From: Rhyzopertha dominica
Taxonomy: Eukaryota; Arthropoda; Insecta; Coleoptera; Bostrichidae
Reading direction: 5' to 3'
DNA length: 64,000 nucleotides
Assembly (NCBI GenBank): GCA_025024175.1
Contig: QCXZ01000041.1
Coordinates: 50,587,786-50,651,785, forward strand
In this document: piece by piece, positions 1 through 11,674 of the stretch
Layout of the letters: every line of letters starts with the position of its first letter
How positions within the stretch are numbered: the first letter of the stretch is position 1
Notes under the pieces: generated by a model
What the model saw: the letters and a program-made list of their open reading frames with translations, nothing else
Databases searched by the model: none
What the model was told of the DNA's origin: nothing
Position numbers and translations under genes: made by a program

Positions 1-29
1 CGGAGATTCGCAGACAGTTTGCTACATAT

Positions 30-430
30 AAAGCTTGGTAAAAATATCAATCAGCGCCTAATGAGTTTCTGATTTCCCGAGATCTGCAAGAGCTACCTAC
101 AACTCGGCTAACTTCTAGAAAACCTCTGTGGACAGAAGATTTCCTTCGTGCTCCTTATACCATTGAAGATGCATGGTGTTGTTTGGCAACTTAAGAAACA
201 TGATATATTTAATCAGCAGCTTATAGACGATCCTACGGAAGAGGTAGCAGGAACTGACCTCCCAAGAAGGTCTTGGGTCACTCTGAATCGCCTTCGCACT
301 GGTCATGGGAAATGCAAGTTTTTTCTTAATAAATGGGATTCATCTATCAACCCTTCTTGTGAATGTAGGGATCCCTTTCACACAATTGGACATATGGCCT
401 GGTGGTTTTGCGTCTATCCATTGTGTTGAT
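30..430 (+). pseudogene. non-LTR retrotransposon ORF2 C-terminal fragment (Jockey-like)
   Basis: The translation from about 80 to 430 reads like the region after the reverse transcriptase of Jockey-group non-LTR elements. Visible pieces are SRKPLWTEDF, YTIEDAW, then after a frameshift near 175 FNQQLIDDPTEEVAGTDLPR, followed by TLNRLRTGHG and the cysteine cluster CECRDPFHTIGH. In intact elements this last part is the terminal zinc-finger-like motif of ORF2. No reverse transcriptase core is visible, so only the 3' end is here, and it enters the window from the left. It is a dead fragment. Assignment to Jockey rather than R1 is by resemblance only. Confidence 0.75.
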
Positions 431-1085
431 CAAGGTGTTAAAGACTGGCTTAAGACAATAGAGATCTGATTGGAGTTTTCTACGGTTTTCTTCAATACTC
501 TATCCAGAATAAATACATACATGTATGTATCTATTATGGATAAAGCGTAAATGCGAGATCTCTTATCGTTGAATCAAAATATTTTTTTTCTTTTTCAACG
601 CTTTTATAAAAGTCGACCGTAGTCGCATGAAATTAACAATACTGTGGAATGTATTAATAATTTTCATAAGAATATATATGGAATATATATGGGAAATACA
701 ATGTAATAAATGGCATCCATCTATCAATCCTTCTTGTGAATGTGGAGACCCCTTCCAAATAATTGAATATATGGTCAAGGGATGCCGCCGTACAGCATGA
801 CTTGGTGGTTTTGCGTCTATCCATCGTGTTGATGAAGGTGTTGAAGATTTGCTTCAGATAATCGGGATCTGATAGGAGTTTTTCTATGGTTTTTCTTCAA
901 TACTCCATCTAGAATAGATACATAGACGTATGTATCTTTTCTGGATAGTGCGCAAATGTCTATCTCTTATCATCGAATGAATGGATTTTTTCTTTCAACT
1001 TTTTATAAAAATCGTCCATAGTTGCGTGAAATTAACAGTGCTATGCAATGTATTGATGATTTTTATAAAAATATATATACTTGCG
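331..1085 (+). repeat. tandem duplication (~370 bp) of the non-LTR 3' end
   Basis: The stretch 331-690 is repeated, diverged, at about 700-1085. Both copies start in the codons for NKW-SINPSCEC-DPF, run through a shared segment (ggtggttttgcgtctatcca), and end in the same AT-rich tail with aaaatatatat. The second copy has frameshifts and no reading frame. The tail duplication could reflect template jumping or unequal exchange. Confidence 0.7.
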
Positions 1086-1740
1086 CTCCAAGTTCCACGG
1101 TATGGTAACAAATAAAACTCAGTGGATTCGTGGAAACAGCAAACAATTGCGTTAACACATTTTTCAGGTGAGCTGAAACTATTCACATCTCTTGGACTGA
1201 ATTCAACTGAGAAAGACATATAAATCTTTCATTTCTACTTGTTCATTTTTAGGCATTAAAATACGAGGCCTTGCAGTCGAACAGGCGCATCTTTTCGAAC
1301 GGTAATAGTAAAATTATTCGGTCATTACCATCTTACGCGGCCGTGTTCTTGAACAGTCATGCAGTAATATGTTGCAGGAAAAATACTATTTATGTGTCAG
1401 CAGGAGTGACAGTCGGCTGCTAGTGACGTTACATCCGATGACCGCCGTGACGTCAAGGCTACGGAAAGCGAGAACGATGTTACACTAAAATGATAGAATT
1501 AACGGTGTTTTGTTCGGAAATTCCATGGAATTCGGACGTACAAAAGATCTGACTATTTTATGTTACTGTTTACGTTATTTCCAATAACGCTGGTAAAAGA
1601 TACGTAATCTGTATACGATTGGGTATGGGGAAGGAATAATTTTTCTGGTATATGTTTGAGTTTGTTTTTCAGAAATTACATTACTGTTTACATTGGTTTT
1701 TGTAATAAATTTTAAGTTTATTCTACTATTTTTTATTCGC
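1086..1740. other. unassigned spacer
   Basis: No coding signal, RNA gene or repeat shared with the rest of the window was recognised. Short ORFs have no recognisable motif. GC content is somewhat higher around 1260-1500, which may be unique host sequence. Confidence 0.4.
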
Positions 1741-4700
1741 AATGACGTTGTCCTGTCCCTGGGAGTAGTATCTTCAGTTTAAATATTGTCACTTCATCAC
1801 AGGATAACTCTAATTCACGGAACAGCATTTTGCACATTCACTTGCACTCACTAAGCAATAAAAATACACTGAATCACCTATTAACACAAAAACAATCACT
1901 ACAGAGCAATAAATATTTTTAAGGGCACATTAAGTATATTCTTTCTTGCCTGTTGACCACAAGGGATGTGTCCAAATTCACTGCTTCAGCATAATCTCCA
2001 TGTAGGTACCTCAGTCTTCACTGAACTCCCTTGTTTGAAGAACTGTCTGTGGCCCTAACCACGCCATCCGAATCAAAATGGATCTTCCCAAAAAATGTCG
2101 ATAAACTCTAATCTTTTAGTGTGATCCTTGACAGATTTCATACCTTGCTGAAGCCAAAGAATGGATTAAATTAGATAAGATTTAGTGTTATTACCATCAG
2201 AAAATGAAGAACAAGGCTTTTCCAGTGGCCTGACATCCAAACGTAATACCTCAGTAACTTGTTGACTGCTTCAGCATAACCTCCATGCAGATGCTTGTCT
2301 CCTCTGTACCTCCCTGGGAACAGTCTCTTCTGTTTTAAATAATGTCACTTCTTCGCAGGACAACACTAAATCACAAAAGAGTACCTTGCACATTCACTTG
2401 CACTAAGTCACATATTAACACAAAAACAATCACTACAGAGCACTAAATATTTTTAAGAGCACATTAAGTATCTTTTTTCTTGCCGGTTGGCCACAAGGGA
2501 TGTGTTCAAATTAACTGCTCCAGCATAATCTCTATGTAGGTACTTTCAGCGCTTCCCTTCACTGACATCTACGCATGTGAAGGGGAACTGTCTGCGGCCC
2601 CAACCACGCCACAGACGGTAGCTCCCAATCCAAACTAAAATGGAGCTTCCCAAAAAATGTGGATAAACTTTGATCTTTTAAAGTGCAATCCTTGACAGAT
2701 TTCATAGCTTGCTGAAGCCAAATAATAAATTAAATTAGGAACAAAGCTTCTCCAGTAGCCTGCCATCAAAACGTAATACCTCAGTAACTTGTTGACTGCT
2801 TCAGCATAACCTTCATGCAGATGCTCGTCTCCTCCGTACCTCCCTGGGAACAGTCCTTTCTGTTTAAATAAATTCACTTCTTCGCCGGATAACACTAAAT
2901 CACAAAAGACCACCTTGCACATTCATTTGCACTCACTACGCATATGCGCTAAATCACATATTAACACAAAAACAATCACTACACAGCACTAAATATTTTT
3001 TAAGAACACATTATTTATCTTCTTTCTTGCCGGCTGTCCCCCAAGCGATGTGTCAAATTAAATGCTTCAGCATAATCTACAGACGGTAGCTCCCAATCCA
3101 AACCAAAATGGAGCTTCCCAAAAAAAGTGACTAAACCCTAACCTTTAAAATTGCGATTGTATTGATGTATTTGGTCATTAATGCTGTATCATCCTCTTCG
3201 GTATCTAGGATCCACTTCCTCTAGTATCAATTTAACCTTTAAAGGCTAAAAAAGTACACGAATCTGTAATAAAAAAATATTTAAAGCATAAGAATATGTC
3301 ACTTGGAATGCCTGGTCCAGGTCACCTAAAGCTGTAAAAATACATAGAGTAACACTAATTCACGGAACAGCACTTTGCACATTCACTTGCACTCACTACG
3401 CATACAAACGCACTAAATCAGCTATTAACACAAAAACAATCACTGCACAACACTAAATAATTAAAAACGCATTAACTATCTTCTTTCTTGCAAGTTGACC
3501 CCAAAGGATGTGTTCAAATTAAATGCTTCAGCATAATATCGATGTAGGTACTTTTAGCCCTCTTCAGTCTTCACTGACTTCCACGTATGTGAAGAAGTGT
3601 CTGCGGCCCGAACCACGCCGCAGACGGTAGCTCCCAATCCAAACTAAAATGGAGCTTCCCTAAAATGTGATTAAACTCTAATCTTTAAAATTGCGATTNT
3701 NGGCAGATTTCATATTATATCTNGTTGAAGGCAATGGATGGGTTGAATTAGATAAGATGTAGAGCACATCGTTAACACGAAATTGGGAGCAAAGCTTGTC
3801 CAGTAGTCTGCCATCCAAGCGGTATACCTCAGTAATTTGTTGACTGCTTCGGCATAATCTCCATGTAGATGTTTGTCCTCTCCGTACCTCCCTGGGAGTA
3901 GTATCTTCTATTTAAATATTGTTCACTTCATTTTATCACAGCACCTTGCACATTCACTCGCACCTACTACGCATACAAACACACTAAATCACCCATTAAC
4001 ACAAAAACTATCACTATGGAACACTGAATATTCTTAAGTGCACTATACAAAATAGATCCTTTCTTGCTGGTTGAAGCCACGGGGTGTGTTCAAATGGACT
4101 GCTTCAGCATAATCTCCATGTAGGTGGTACTTCAACGCTACTTCTTCACTGACCTCCACGTATGTGAAGAAGTGTCTGCGGCCCCAACCCCGCCGCAGAC
4201 GGTAACTCCCAATCCAAACTATATTGGAGCTTCCCAAACTCTAATCTTTAAAATTGCGATTCTTGGCAGATTTCATATTATATCTTGTTGAAGGCAATGG
4301 ATGGGTTGAATTAGATAAGATGTAGAGCACATCGTTAACACGAAATTGGGAGCAAAGCTTGTCCAGTAGTCTGCCATCCAAGCGGTATACCTCAGTAATT
4401 TGTTGACTGCTTCGGCATAATCTCCATGTAGATGTTTGTCCTCTCCGTACCTCCCTGGGAGTAGTATCTTCTATTTAAATATTGTTCACTTCATTTTATC
4501 ACAGCACCTTGCACATTCACTCGCACCTACTACGCATACAAACACACTAAATCACCCATTAACACAAAAACTATCACTATGGAACACTGAATATTCTTAA
4601 GTGCACTATACAAAATAGATCCTTTCTTGCTGGTTGAAGCCACGGGGTGTGTTCAAATGGACTGCTTCAGCATAATCTCCATGTAGGTGGTACTTCAACG

Positions 4701-5280
4701 CTACTTCTTCACTGACCTCCACGTATGTGAAGAAGTGTCTGCGGCCCCAACCCCGCCGCAGACGGTAACTCCCAATCCAAACTATATTGGAGCTTCCCAA
4801 ACTCTAATCTTTTAAATTGCGATCCTTGGCAGATTTCATATTATATCTTGTTGAAGGCAAAGGATGGGTGGATTTGATAAGATGTAGAGCAAATCGTTAT
4901 CACGAAATTGGGAACAAAGCTTGTCCAGTAGTCTACCATCCAAACGGAATACCTCAGTAACTTGTTGACTGTTTCGTCATAATCCCCATGTAGATGCTTG
5001 TTCCCTCCGTACCTCCCTGGGAATAGTACCTTCTATTTAAATATTGTTCACTTCACTTTATCACAACACCTTGCACATTCACTCGCACTCACTACGCATA
5101 AAAACACACTAAATCACCTAATAACACAAAAGCTATCACTACAGAACACTAAATATTCTTAAGTGCACATTACAAAATAGATCCTTTCCTACTGGTTGAA
5201 GCCAAGGGATGTGTTAAGATTGACTGCTTCTGAATAATCTCTTGCAGATGCTTGTCCTCTCCGTACCTCCCTGGGAGCAG
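1740..5280 (-). repeat. array of a ~560-bp repeat family (left array)
   Basis: Diverged units lie head to tail. Landmarks, read on the minus strand, are gtgatttagtgtg, gtagtgagtgcaagtg, a cccagggaggtacgga box, tggatggcagactactgg, a ggattgggagctaccgtctg box and a gattatgctgaagcagtc box that occurs twice per unit. The ggagctaccg box lies near 2613, 3080, 3623, 4195, 4758, 5775 and 7268 here, and in the opposite sense near 23110, 24720, 25545, 31795 and 32880. Short ORFs with a GDYAEAV motif arise from the duplicated box and are poorly conserved. The units could be LTR or leader sequence of the nearby gypsy element, because they always lie upstream of it, but this is not proven. Confidence 0.75.
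3673..4798. repeat. exact 563-bp tandem duplication within the array
   Basis: Bases 3673-4235 and 4236-4798 appear identical apart from three undetermined bases in the first copy. Each carries the same 64-residue ORF on the minus strand. The neighbouring units are clearly diverged, so this is either a very recent unequal exchange or an assembly duplication; the Ns in copy one make the second option real. Confidence 0.85.
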
Positions 5281-5287
5281 TCTCTTC

Positions 5288-5700
5288 TGTTTAAATAACG
5301 TCATCAATAGAACCTTTATCCGATTCTTCTGTGGTCTTCGAGAATTCTTTCGTAAGTGGTTTGTTCGCCTGTTCTTGGCACACTTCTGTTTCATCATAAT
5401 AACTAGGCTTCCTTGCCTTATTACCGTTCAGAAAATTGCGAGCCTGAATTTTAAACTCCTTAGCTTCTCTTGCGGGCATCGAAAGCTTATCTCTAAATGC
5501 GAGGATCGCGTTTCCCTGATTAAATTCCATATTCGCATAACATAAATCATTATCTTCAGCTTCATAATAATTGTCCATAAAATCTAAGGAATTACGGTTC
5601 AGAGTTTTTCCGCCATGGGCATTTCCGACATTATTTTGTCTTATCGCTACATGCGGTCCCGATTAATTATTTGACTAAAATTTTGCGATCCTCCCCTGTA
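5288..5700 (-). pseudogene. gypsy pol-linker fragment, internally deleted
   Basis: A 95-residue minus-strand ORF (5291-5578) is a homologue of the segment downstream of the protease in the gypsy copies. It shares YEAEDNDLCYANMEF, FKIQARNFLNGN, ARKPSYYDETEVCQEQ and a C-terminal KGSIDDVI. Compared with the copy at 8321-8900 it lacks the central part, so KTTEES is joined directly to DKGSIDDVI. A related and differently deleted fragment lies at 24841-25215 in the other arm. It is a relic rather than a gene. Confidence 0.65.
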
Positions 5701-6240
5701 ATAGTTTGTTTTTCGCTCTTCACTGCCCTCCAGGCATGTGAAGAGGAATTGTCTGCGGCCCCAGCCACGCCGCAAACGGTAGCTCCCAATCCAAACCAAA
5801 ATGGAGCTTCCCTAAAATGTGACTAAACTCTAATCTTTAAAATTGTGATCATTGCCAGATTTCATATATTGTTGAATCCAAAGGATGTAGATAAGATGTA
5901 GTGCACATATTGTTACCACGAAATTGGGAACAAAGCTTGTCCAGGAGTCTGCCATCCAAACGGAATACCTCACTAACTGGTTGACTGCTTCAGCATAATC
6001 TTGTTGTACGTGCTTGTCTCCTCCGTACCTCCATGGAAGCAGTTATCTTCTTTTTAAATATTGTTACTTCATCACAGCACCTTGCACATTCACTCGAACT
6101 CACTACGCATAAAAACACACCAAATCACCTATTTTAACACAAAAAAAACCACAACGGAGCACTGCAAGTATCTTCTTCCCCGTCTGCCTTCCGCATAATC
6201 TTCTGTAGATGCTCGTCCGTCTCCTCCGTACCTCAGTGGT
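5690..6240 (-). repeat. 560-bp repeat unit
   Basis: One diverged unit of the family, with the caaacggtagctcccaatcc box at about 5775 and the cattcactcgaactcactac box near 6090. It pairs with 24290-24840 in the other arm. The MITE-like element begins just beyond it. Confidence 0.65.
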
Positions 6241-6283
6241 AATAGTATGTTCTCTTACAAAAAACCGCTGCAAATAGAATCAA

Positions 6284-7010
6284 TACCTCCGCATCCAATT
6301 GTAAAAATGACATACGCTTTTATTTCTTGTACTATAAGTTCAGTAATCTGGTTTTGAGGATTTTTTCTCTCTAGACATTTTTTCTAAGACAAACGGTTCT
6401 CGTGATATTAGGAAAAATACATAAATTTCTAAAATCGGATTTTTCCAAATAATTTGAAAATTATTAACTGAACAAAAAAGTTGCAAGAGTACTTTACGAT
6501 CAGAAATTTGATTTTTTATTTTATGTTAAAATTTTAGAAAAATCGTATGGACAGCGTACAAAATATGTTTTTTGAAAATATTTGGAAAATGCTAAAATTT
6601 TGGAAAAAATGTTTAAAACACTTTTTGTGAGGAATTTTTTTCCTATCTGATGGCAAATTCTTCATTTTTTGAATATATTAAGTATTTACGGAGATATTTA
6701 CTAAAAACCGATTTTTTTAATATGTAACGCGTTTTTGCTAATATCTCATAAACAGTTTGCTGCACCGTAAATTTATACGGACGAATAATACTCGCTATTA
6801 TACTACTAATCATATACTAAACAAACAAAAAATCAAAACGGGTAGTTACCCCCCCAATTTTACTCGTTCCCGATACCCTACAGACACACAGACAAGATAT
6901 CTTTTTTTGCCCAAATTTTGCATTTCGCGTTTTCGACCATTTTAAAGCGATTGAGCAAATAAAAATTATTTTCGCGATAAAGTACTTCCCATCCGTTGGA
7001 TGTGGAAGTA
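6284..7010 (-). mobile_element. MITE-like element, copy 1
   Basis: An AT-rich, non-coding element bounded by imperfect 13-bp inverted termini, TACCTCCGCATCC at 6284 and GGATGTGGAAGTA ending at 7010. A sub-terminal hairpin, TACTTCCCATCC then GGATGTGGAAGTA, sits at 6983-7010. Other copies lie at 23396-24226 (inverted), 32161-32577 (internally deleted) and 45662-48245 (interrupted by a DNA transposon). It interrupts a 560-bp repeat unit in both arms. Termini are approximate and no transposase is encoded. Confidence 0.6.
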
Positions 7011-7014
7011 ATAT

Positions 7015-7620
7015 TCACTTTATCACACACATTCACTTGCACTCACTATGAATAAAAACGCACTAAATCATCTATTTTACCACAAAAACAACCACTACGG
7101 AGCACTAAATATTTTTTAGAACACTCTATCTTCTTTCTTGCCGGTTCAAGCCCAGGTATGTGTTAAAATTGATTGCTTTAGCATAATCTCCATGTAGGTA
7201 CTTTCGACGTTCCTCTTCACTGACCCCCACGCATGTGAAGAGGAATTGTCTGCGGCCCCAACCACGCCGCAAACGGTAGCTCCCAATCCAAACTAAAATG
7301 GAGCTTCCCAAACTGTAATCCTTTAAATTGCCATCCTTTGCAGGTTTCAAATCAGCACACATTTGTAAACAAAGCTTGTCCAGTAGTAGTCTGCCTCCAA
7401 AACATCCCTGGGAATAGTATCTTCTTTAAAAAAAATATTATCACTTCATCACTGGATAATTATAATTGCACATTCACTTGCATACACACACACTAAATCA
7501 CCTATTAATATAATAACAATCACTACCGAGCACACACTACACATGCGCACTACATATAAAACACTTATTAACACTATTTAGAGCACTATAAGTATCTTCT
7601 TTCTTGCCAAATAAAATCTG
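7015..7620 (-). repeat. 560-bp repeat unit next to the gypsy element
   Basis: A complete but diverged unit, with the ggagctaccg box at about 7270 and cattcacttgcactcactat at 7030. A 78-residue minus ORF (7126-7362) here resembles those at 4043 and 4606. The same unit is in the other arm at about 22790-23395. Confidence 0.65.
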
Positions 7621-9965
7621 TAGCAGAAAATTCAGAATTGGATGAAACGGAATTTCATATAGTATCAAATTATTTATAACTGGAGTCTTATGTAAATAAT
7701 TAATAGATACCGGATCAGCTGTTTCAGTTATCAAAAGCATCTTGAGTGAAAGATGCAACGAGTCAGTCGGACTGAGAGGTATGAGCCATGGTATTCCAGT
7801 TTTGGGTGAAGCTGATTAGGGTGTTGGAATAACAAAGCAGTTTGTTAGCGTCAGTCAAAAATTTGTAGTTTGTGAGGATGAATTACCGCTACAGTGTGAT
7901 GGAATCTTAGGTACAGATTTCTTAGGAGAGAACTTAAAAATTTATTTTAGAAAAAATGTTTTGGAGGAATGGGCTAACGAAATACTTAAGCTAATGATGG
8001 GCAAAGGTTTTAGTATTGATGTTACATAGACAAGAAGTAATAATAATGGGGTGAAAAGCGACACAGCGCGGAGATACAATAATACAATGGACGATGGGAG
8101 GTTTAAAAGCGTTTTACAAAGAAATGATGAGGTAGTTAGCGATAGTAAGGAAATTATGCTAACGATATCAGAAGTTATGATAAGATTAAACGCTTTGCGA
8201 GAAAGGATGACGTAGCAGTAGGTGAAAGTGGTAGTAACGAGGGGAAGTCAGAAGTTATCGTGAAATTTTAAATCAAGGAACTCCGGTACGGCGGATTATA
8301 ATAATGGTCTCGCGAGGCCCGTGAGGGATGTTCAGCTTTCCAAAACTCAGGACCGTATTAGTATGGATTTTATGCCCAATTATGATGAAGCTGAAGTTAA
8401 GGGTCTATGTTACGCGAATACGGAATTTAGTCAAGGAAAAGCGACCCGCGAATTTAGAGAAAAGCTTTCGATGTCCGTGAGGGAAGCTAACGAGTGTAGA
8501 ATTAAGGCTCGCAATTTTCTGAACGGTAATAGTGCAAGGAAGCCTAGTTATCATGATGAAACAGAAGTGTGCCAAGAACGGGCGATCAAACCACTTAAGA
8601 AAGAATTCTCGAAGACTACAGAAGGATCGGAATTCTGAGGTGCAGGACCGCACTGCCCTAAAGTAGGCGGTGCCGAATAGGAAAAATATGACAGTTGATT
8701 ACGATAAGATAGAAGTATGTGGTGTTAGTGAGGACATCGGTGAGGATATCGAGATATGTGAAAAAATTGTGGGGAGTAACGAGATAACAGGTGTTGCGGA
8801 TCACAGTGGTGATGAAATACGTGTTAATGAAGTGAATAATAAAGGTTTTATTGATAGAAAGATTAATAGAAAAGTGGATGGTTGTGCTTAGGAAGAAGAC
8901 GATTTATGGGGTAGTAAATCGTGTTAACGTGAATGGTATTGAAGTCGATACACAAGAATAGATTTGCGGAGGAATCAGTGAAGACGAAAAGTATACTTTA
9001 GATGAAACAGATTGGTCTAGTGGAGTTGGTAGACTGAAACCGGGTGTTAAAAAAAGAATACGGAGGGTGATCAAAAAGGCTACTTCAAACTTAATGACAA
9101 AGCGAAGCGGAATTAAAGGAAATAGAATTACTACAAGCGGAAAAGGTTAAAGCATGGGAAGAAAGAAAACCTGTGGACAAGGAAAAAATCAAGAAATAAA
9201 CGTTTAGTTAACTGAGGACTTGGAGATATCGGCGAAATGCGAAGCTACGTATTATGGGAAATTAGCTGAGGTATTAGAGGGTCAAGAAATTATAAAGGAA
9301 CCATATAAAGTAAAAATAAACGGAGTAATAATGGCAGCTATAGAGTAATTACGGATGAAGTCGAAAAGTGTTTAATACGAATTTTGAATTTGAATTCGTT
9401 TCTGAAAACTTCAAAGGAGAACTGAAGTTTAGGAGTAGCGTCGGCAAACATACCCGGTCGGGAAAACACGAAAACTGTTAACGTATTGCAAATTTAACGG
9501 AAGAACGGGAAGATAATTCTTTTGAATTGGAGCGTTTCAATAATTACGCCCAAAATATATTTGGTTTTAGAATTTCTGGACCGATATTCAGATTAGTTTT
9601 TGTAAAGAAAACGAAATGTTAACAAGTACAAATATGGTCAAGCATAGAATTATTACAGAGAAAATACCTACGATTACGAAGCGCCCATACAGGTTACCGT
9701 TCCATCAAAGAAAAGTAATAAGAAAGAAAAATAGNCAGATTACTAGNGAAAGACGGATTCCGATACTGGTACTCCAATTCATGTTAGAGTGCCATCAGCG
9801 TGGGAACTCCAACCAGCAGCAGCTTAAGACCGTCAGTTGGGGCAACTAGTTCCAGAGCCAGGAGAAGAAAGGGAACCAGTTGTTGCAGCCTCAGTAGCAG
9901 AGGACCGTCCTCTAGCTAGGAGATCGACGAGGATCGAGCGTCCACCAGATCGAGTGGACCTCTAG
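7620..9965 (+). pseudogene. Ty3/gypsy LTR retrotransposon, pol with large internal deletion (copy 1)
   Basis: An aspartic protease starts at 7700 with the active-site motif LIDTGSAVSVI and ends with DGILGTDFLGEN near 7930. A long linker follows, including the 105-residue ORF 8321-8638 and the 73-residue ORF 8670-8891. At 9616-9735 comes the N-terminal edge of a gypsy reverse transcriptase (VKHRIITEKIPTITKRPYRL, then PFHQRKVI). The frame then passes to a short tail ending RRSTRIERPPDRVDL, typical of the C-terminus of gypsy integrase. The RT palm, RNase H and integrase core are absent, so most of pol is deleted. Several stops and frameshifts are also present. AATAAA near 10060 may belong to a 3' LTR, but no LTR pair was defined. 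Confidence 0.8.
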
Positions 9966-10149
9966 TACATCAAACAGTACTGTACTTTAGAGGGTAAGTT
10001 TCAAAAACTGTTCAGTGCAGTGAAAAACGCGCATCGGGCGAATATAAATATTAGCAGCGAATAAAGTTTTACTAAAACTTAGCTAAGGCAGGACTAATGG
10101 TAATTTGTGGAATCATAGTAGGCGTCGCTAGCTACGTACGCGTCGGGAC

Positions 10150-11574
10150 TGATTGCGTGTGATTGTGGCGGAGAAAAAAATTATATTTTGGGTAATTTCT
10201 ATAAACGATGTTTACTTCCATGCACACCTTCAGGGGAAAACTACGTAGAAGAACCCATCCAAGTACGAGTATTGCACCCTTGGACGTCGACAAGGCTTAG
10301 AAGCTACTGCAGCAGCATCATCTTGGGCCCTCTTGTGGGTACGAGCTTCCTCTTCATCGTAATCTCTTAGATTACGAATGAGGGGGTTTTCGTAGGCGTC
10401 TGCTTTGTGAATGCCTTGGCTGCTGCTTCTCGGAGGAATTCCTAGATCGTAGGAACTTCGAGATCTCTGTGTATCTGAGAACTCTGCCGAACTAGGGAGC
10501 ATCGACGACCATTCGGAGAACCTTGTTCTGGATAACGTGAAGACGTTGATGTGTTTAGCTGATGCTAACTCATGCAGCACATCCGTAACGTCATCATCGG
10601 CCGCAGTATCGTCTTGTAGATCAAGAGCTCGTTGTCGCTGTTCAACTTGCTATTGCGGTATAGCAGACAACAAGGCACGGGATAGCGCGATCGAAGATGG
10701 GTTTCGATCGGGCGCTCCTCCGTTTGCTCAGAAAGAATGCCGGCGGCTTTCTGAAGACGTGGAGTCATCAGACGTGGATGAACTGATATGGTGAAGATAG
10801 CGGTGTCATCTGCGTAGATAGCGAGTTCTGATGCTTCCGTCTTCAGGATGTCCCTCGTGAACACGGTGAACAGCGGCGGCGAAAACGTCGAGCCTGCGGA
10901 ATCCCTCATGTGACGGTGCGCACCAGGACCTTTTGTAGCTGAGCTTACACAGAGGTTTTGTCCTCAGGAAGTCCGATTCCGGTTGCATGTCGGTATTGAT
11001 AGCTCGAGTATCAATCCTCATGTTATACCTTGTCGAGCGCTTTCGCCATGTCCAGAAGATAGCTCCGACTGACGCCTTGACGTTGAAGCCCTCGGTGGCG
11101 TACTCGATGTCGTCTAGGTCCGCGTTCTCGAAGGTTGGACTGCAATGGCGTTCCATGCAGTCGGTAAAAGCTTCGGCTTTATCCTCCGGCGTGTACAGCA
11201 AGCCGTACTCGTCGTGGAGCGGGCCTGTTCCACAGGATTTTAGTCATCCTCCAGAGTTGCTTGAGTCTTCGTCCAGTTGGCGAATCTTGGCTTCCCAACG
11301 TGCGCTTATGTGGTGTAAGACGGCCTCTTTCATCTGTGCTTGCAGTTGATTGTACTGCCTGCGATCTTCGGGGTTCCATGAGTGTTCTCACGTCATACGA
11401 TAGAGGGAACTCTCTCTGCGGTTCGCGCTCGATGGCGGCGGCAAGATGGGCTAAGGCCTGTTCGAGTAGACGGACGGAGCGTATCGTGCCCGTGTACCTG
11501 GGCGGTGGGTTTGCAGGTGTTCCGAGAATGAAGGGCCTGTGTTGACATAGATGGCGGTAAGACTCCGGGGCGAT
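10150..11574 (-). pseudogene. Jockey-like non-LTR retrotransposon (left arm, decayed)
   Basis: Read on the minus strand this carries, from 11574 towards 10150, endonuclease remnants, a pre-RT segment with KQLWRMTKILWNRPAP, RT motifs with STFSPPLFTVFTRDILKTEA and IYADDTAIF (motif C), and a C-terminal part ending near NPLIRNLRDYDEEEARTHK. Several frameshifts and stops break it and parts of the RT fingers are missing. The 5' end is lost in the gap. The 3' end abuts the gypsy 3' region near 10150. The matching copy is at 18190-20180. Confidence 0.75.
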
Positions 11575-11674
11575 NNNNNNNNNNNNNNNNNNNNNNNNNN
11601 NNNNNNNNNNNNNNNNNNNNNNNNNNNNNNNNNNNNNNNNNNNNNNNNNNNNNNNNNNNNNNNNNNNNNNNNNN
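11575..11674. other. assembly gap (100 N)
   Basis: Exactly 100 Ns separate the truncated Jockey copy from the satellite. This round number is a common placeholder for unknown length. By symmetry with 18050-18810 it should hide the Jockey 5' part and an unknown number of satellite units. Confidence 0.95.

Larger units (their letters stand above)
5160..11574 (+). repeat. left arm of the giant inverted repeat
   Basis: This arm is repeated in reverse complement at 18810-25300. Corresponding coordinates sum to about 30,392 in the gypsy region: 8670 pairs with 21722 and 9616 with 20777. Order from the outside is 560-bp repeat, pol-linker fragment, 560-bp repeat, MITE-like element, 560-bp repeat, deleted gypsy, Jockey-like element. 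ORFs such as 8670-8891 are identical in both arms; elsewhere small differences show the arms are not simple copies of one contig. The arm is cut by the assembly gap at 11575, whose left edge pairs with 18810. Confidence 0.9.

Noticed and set aside
4043..4800. Identical 64-residue minus ORFs with an SYRLRRGWGRR motif
   Set aside because: They follow the 560-bp repeat unit; other units break the frame and substitutions show no coding pattern.
10987..11545. Plus-strand ORFs of 94-120 residues in the left arm
   Set aside because: They are antisense to the Jockey-like ORF2, which is read on the minus strand.
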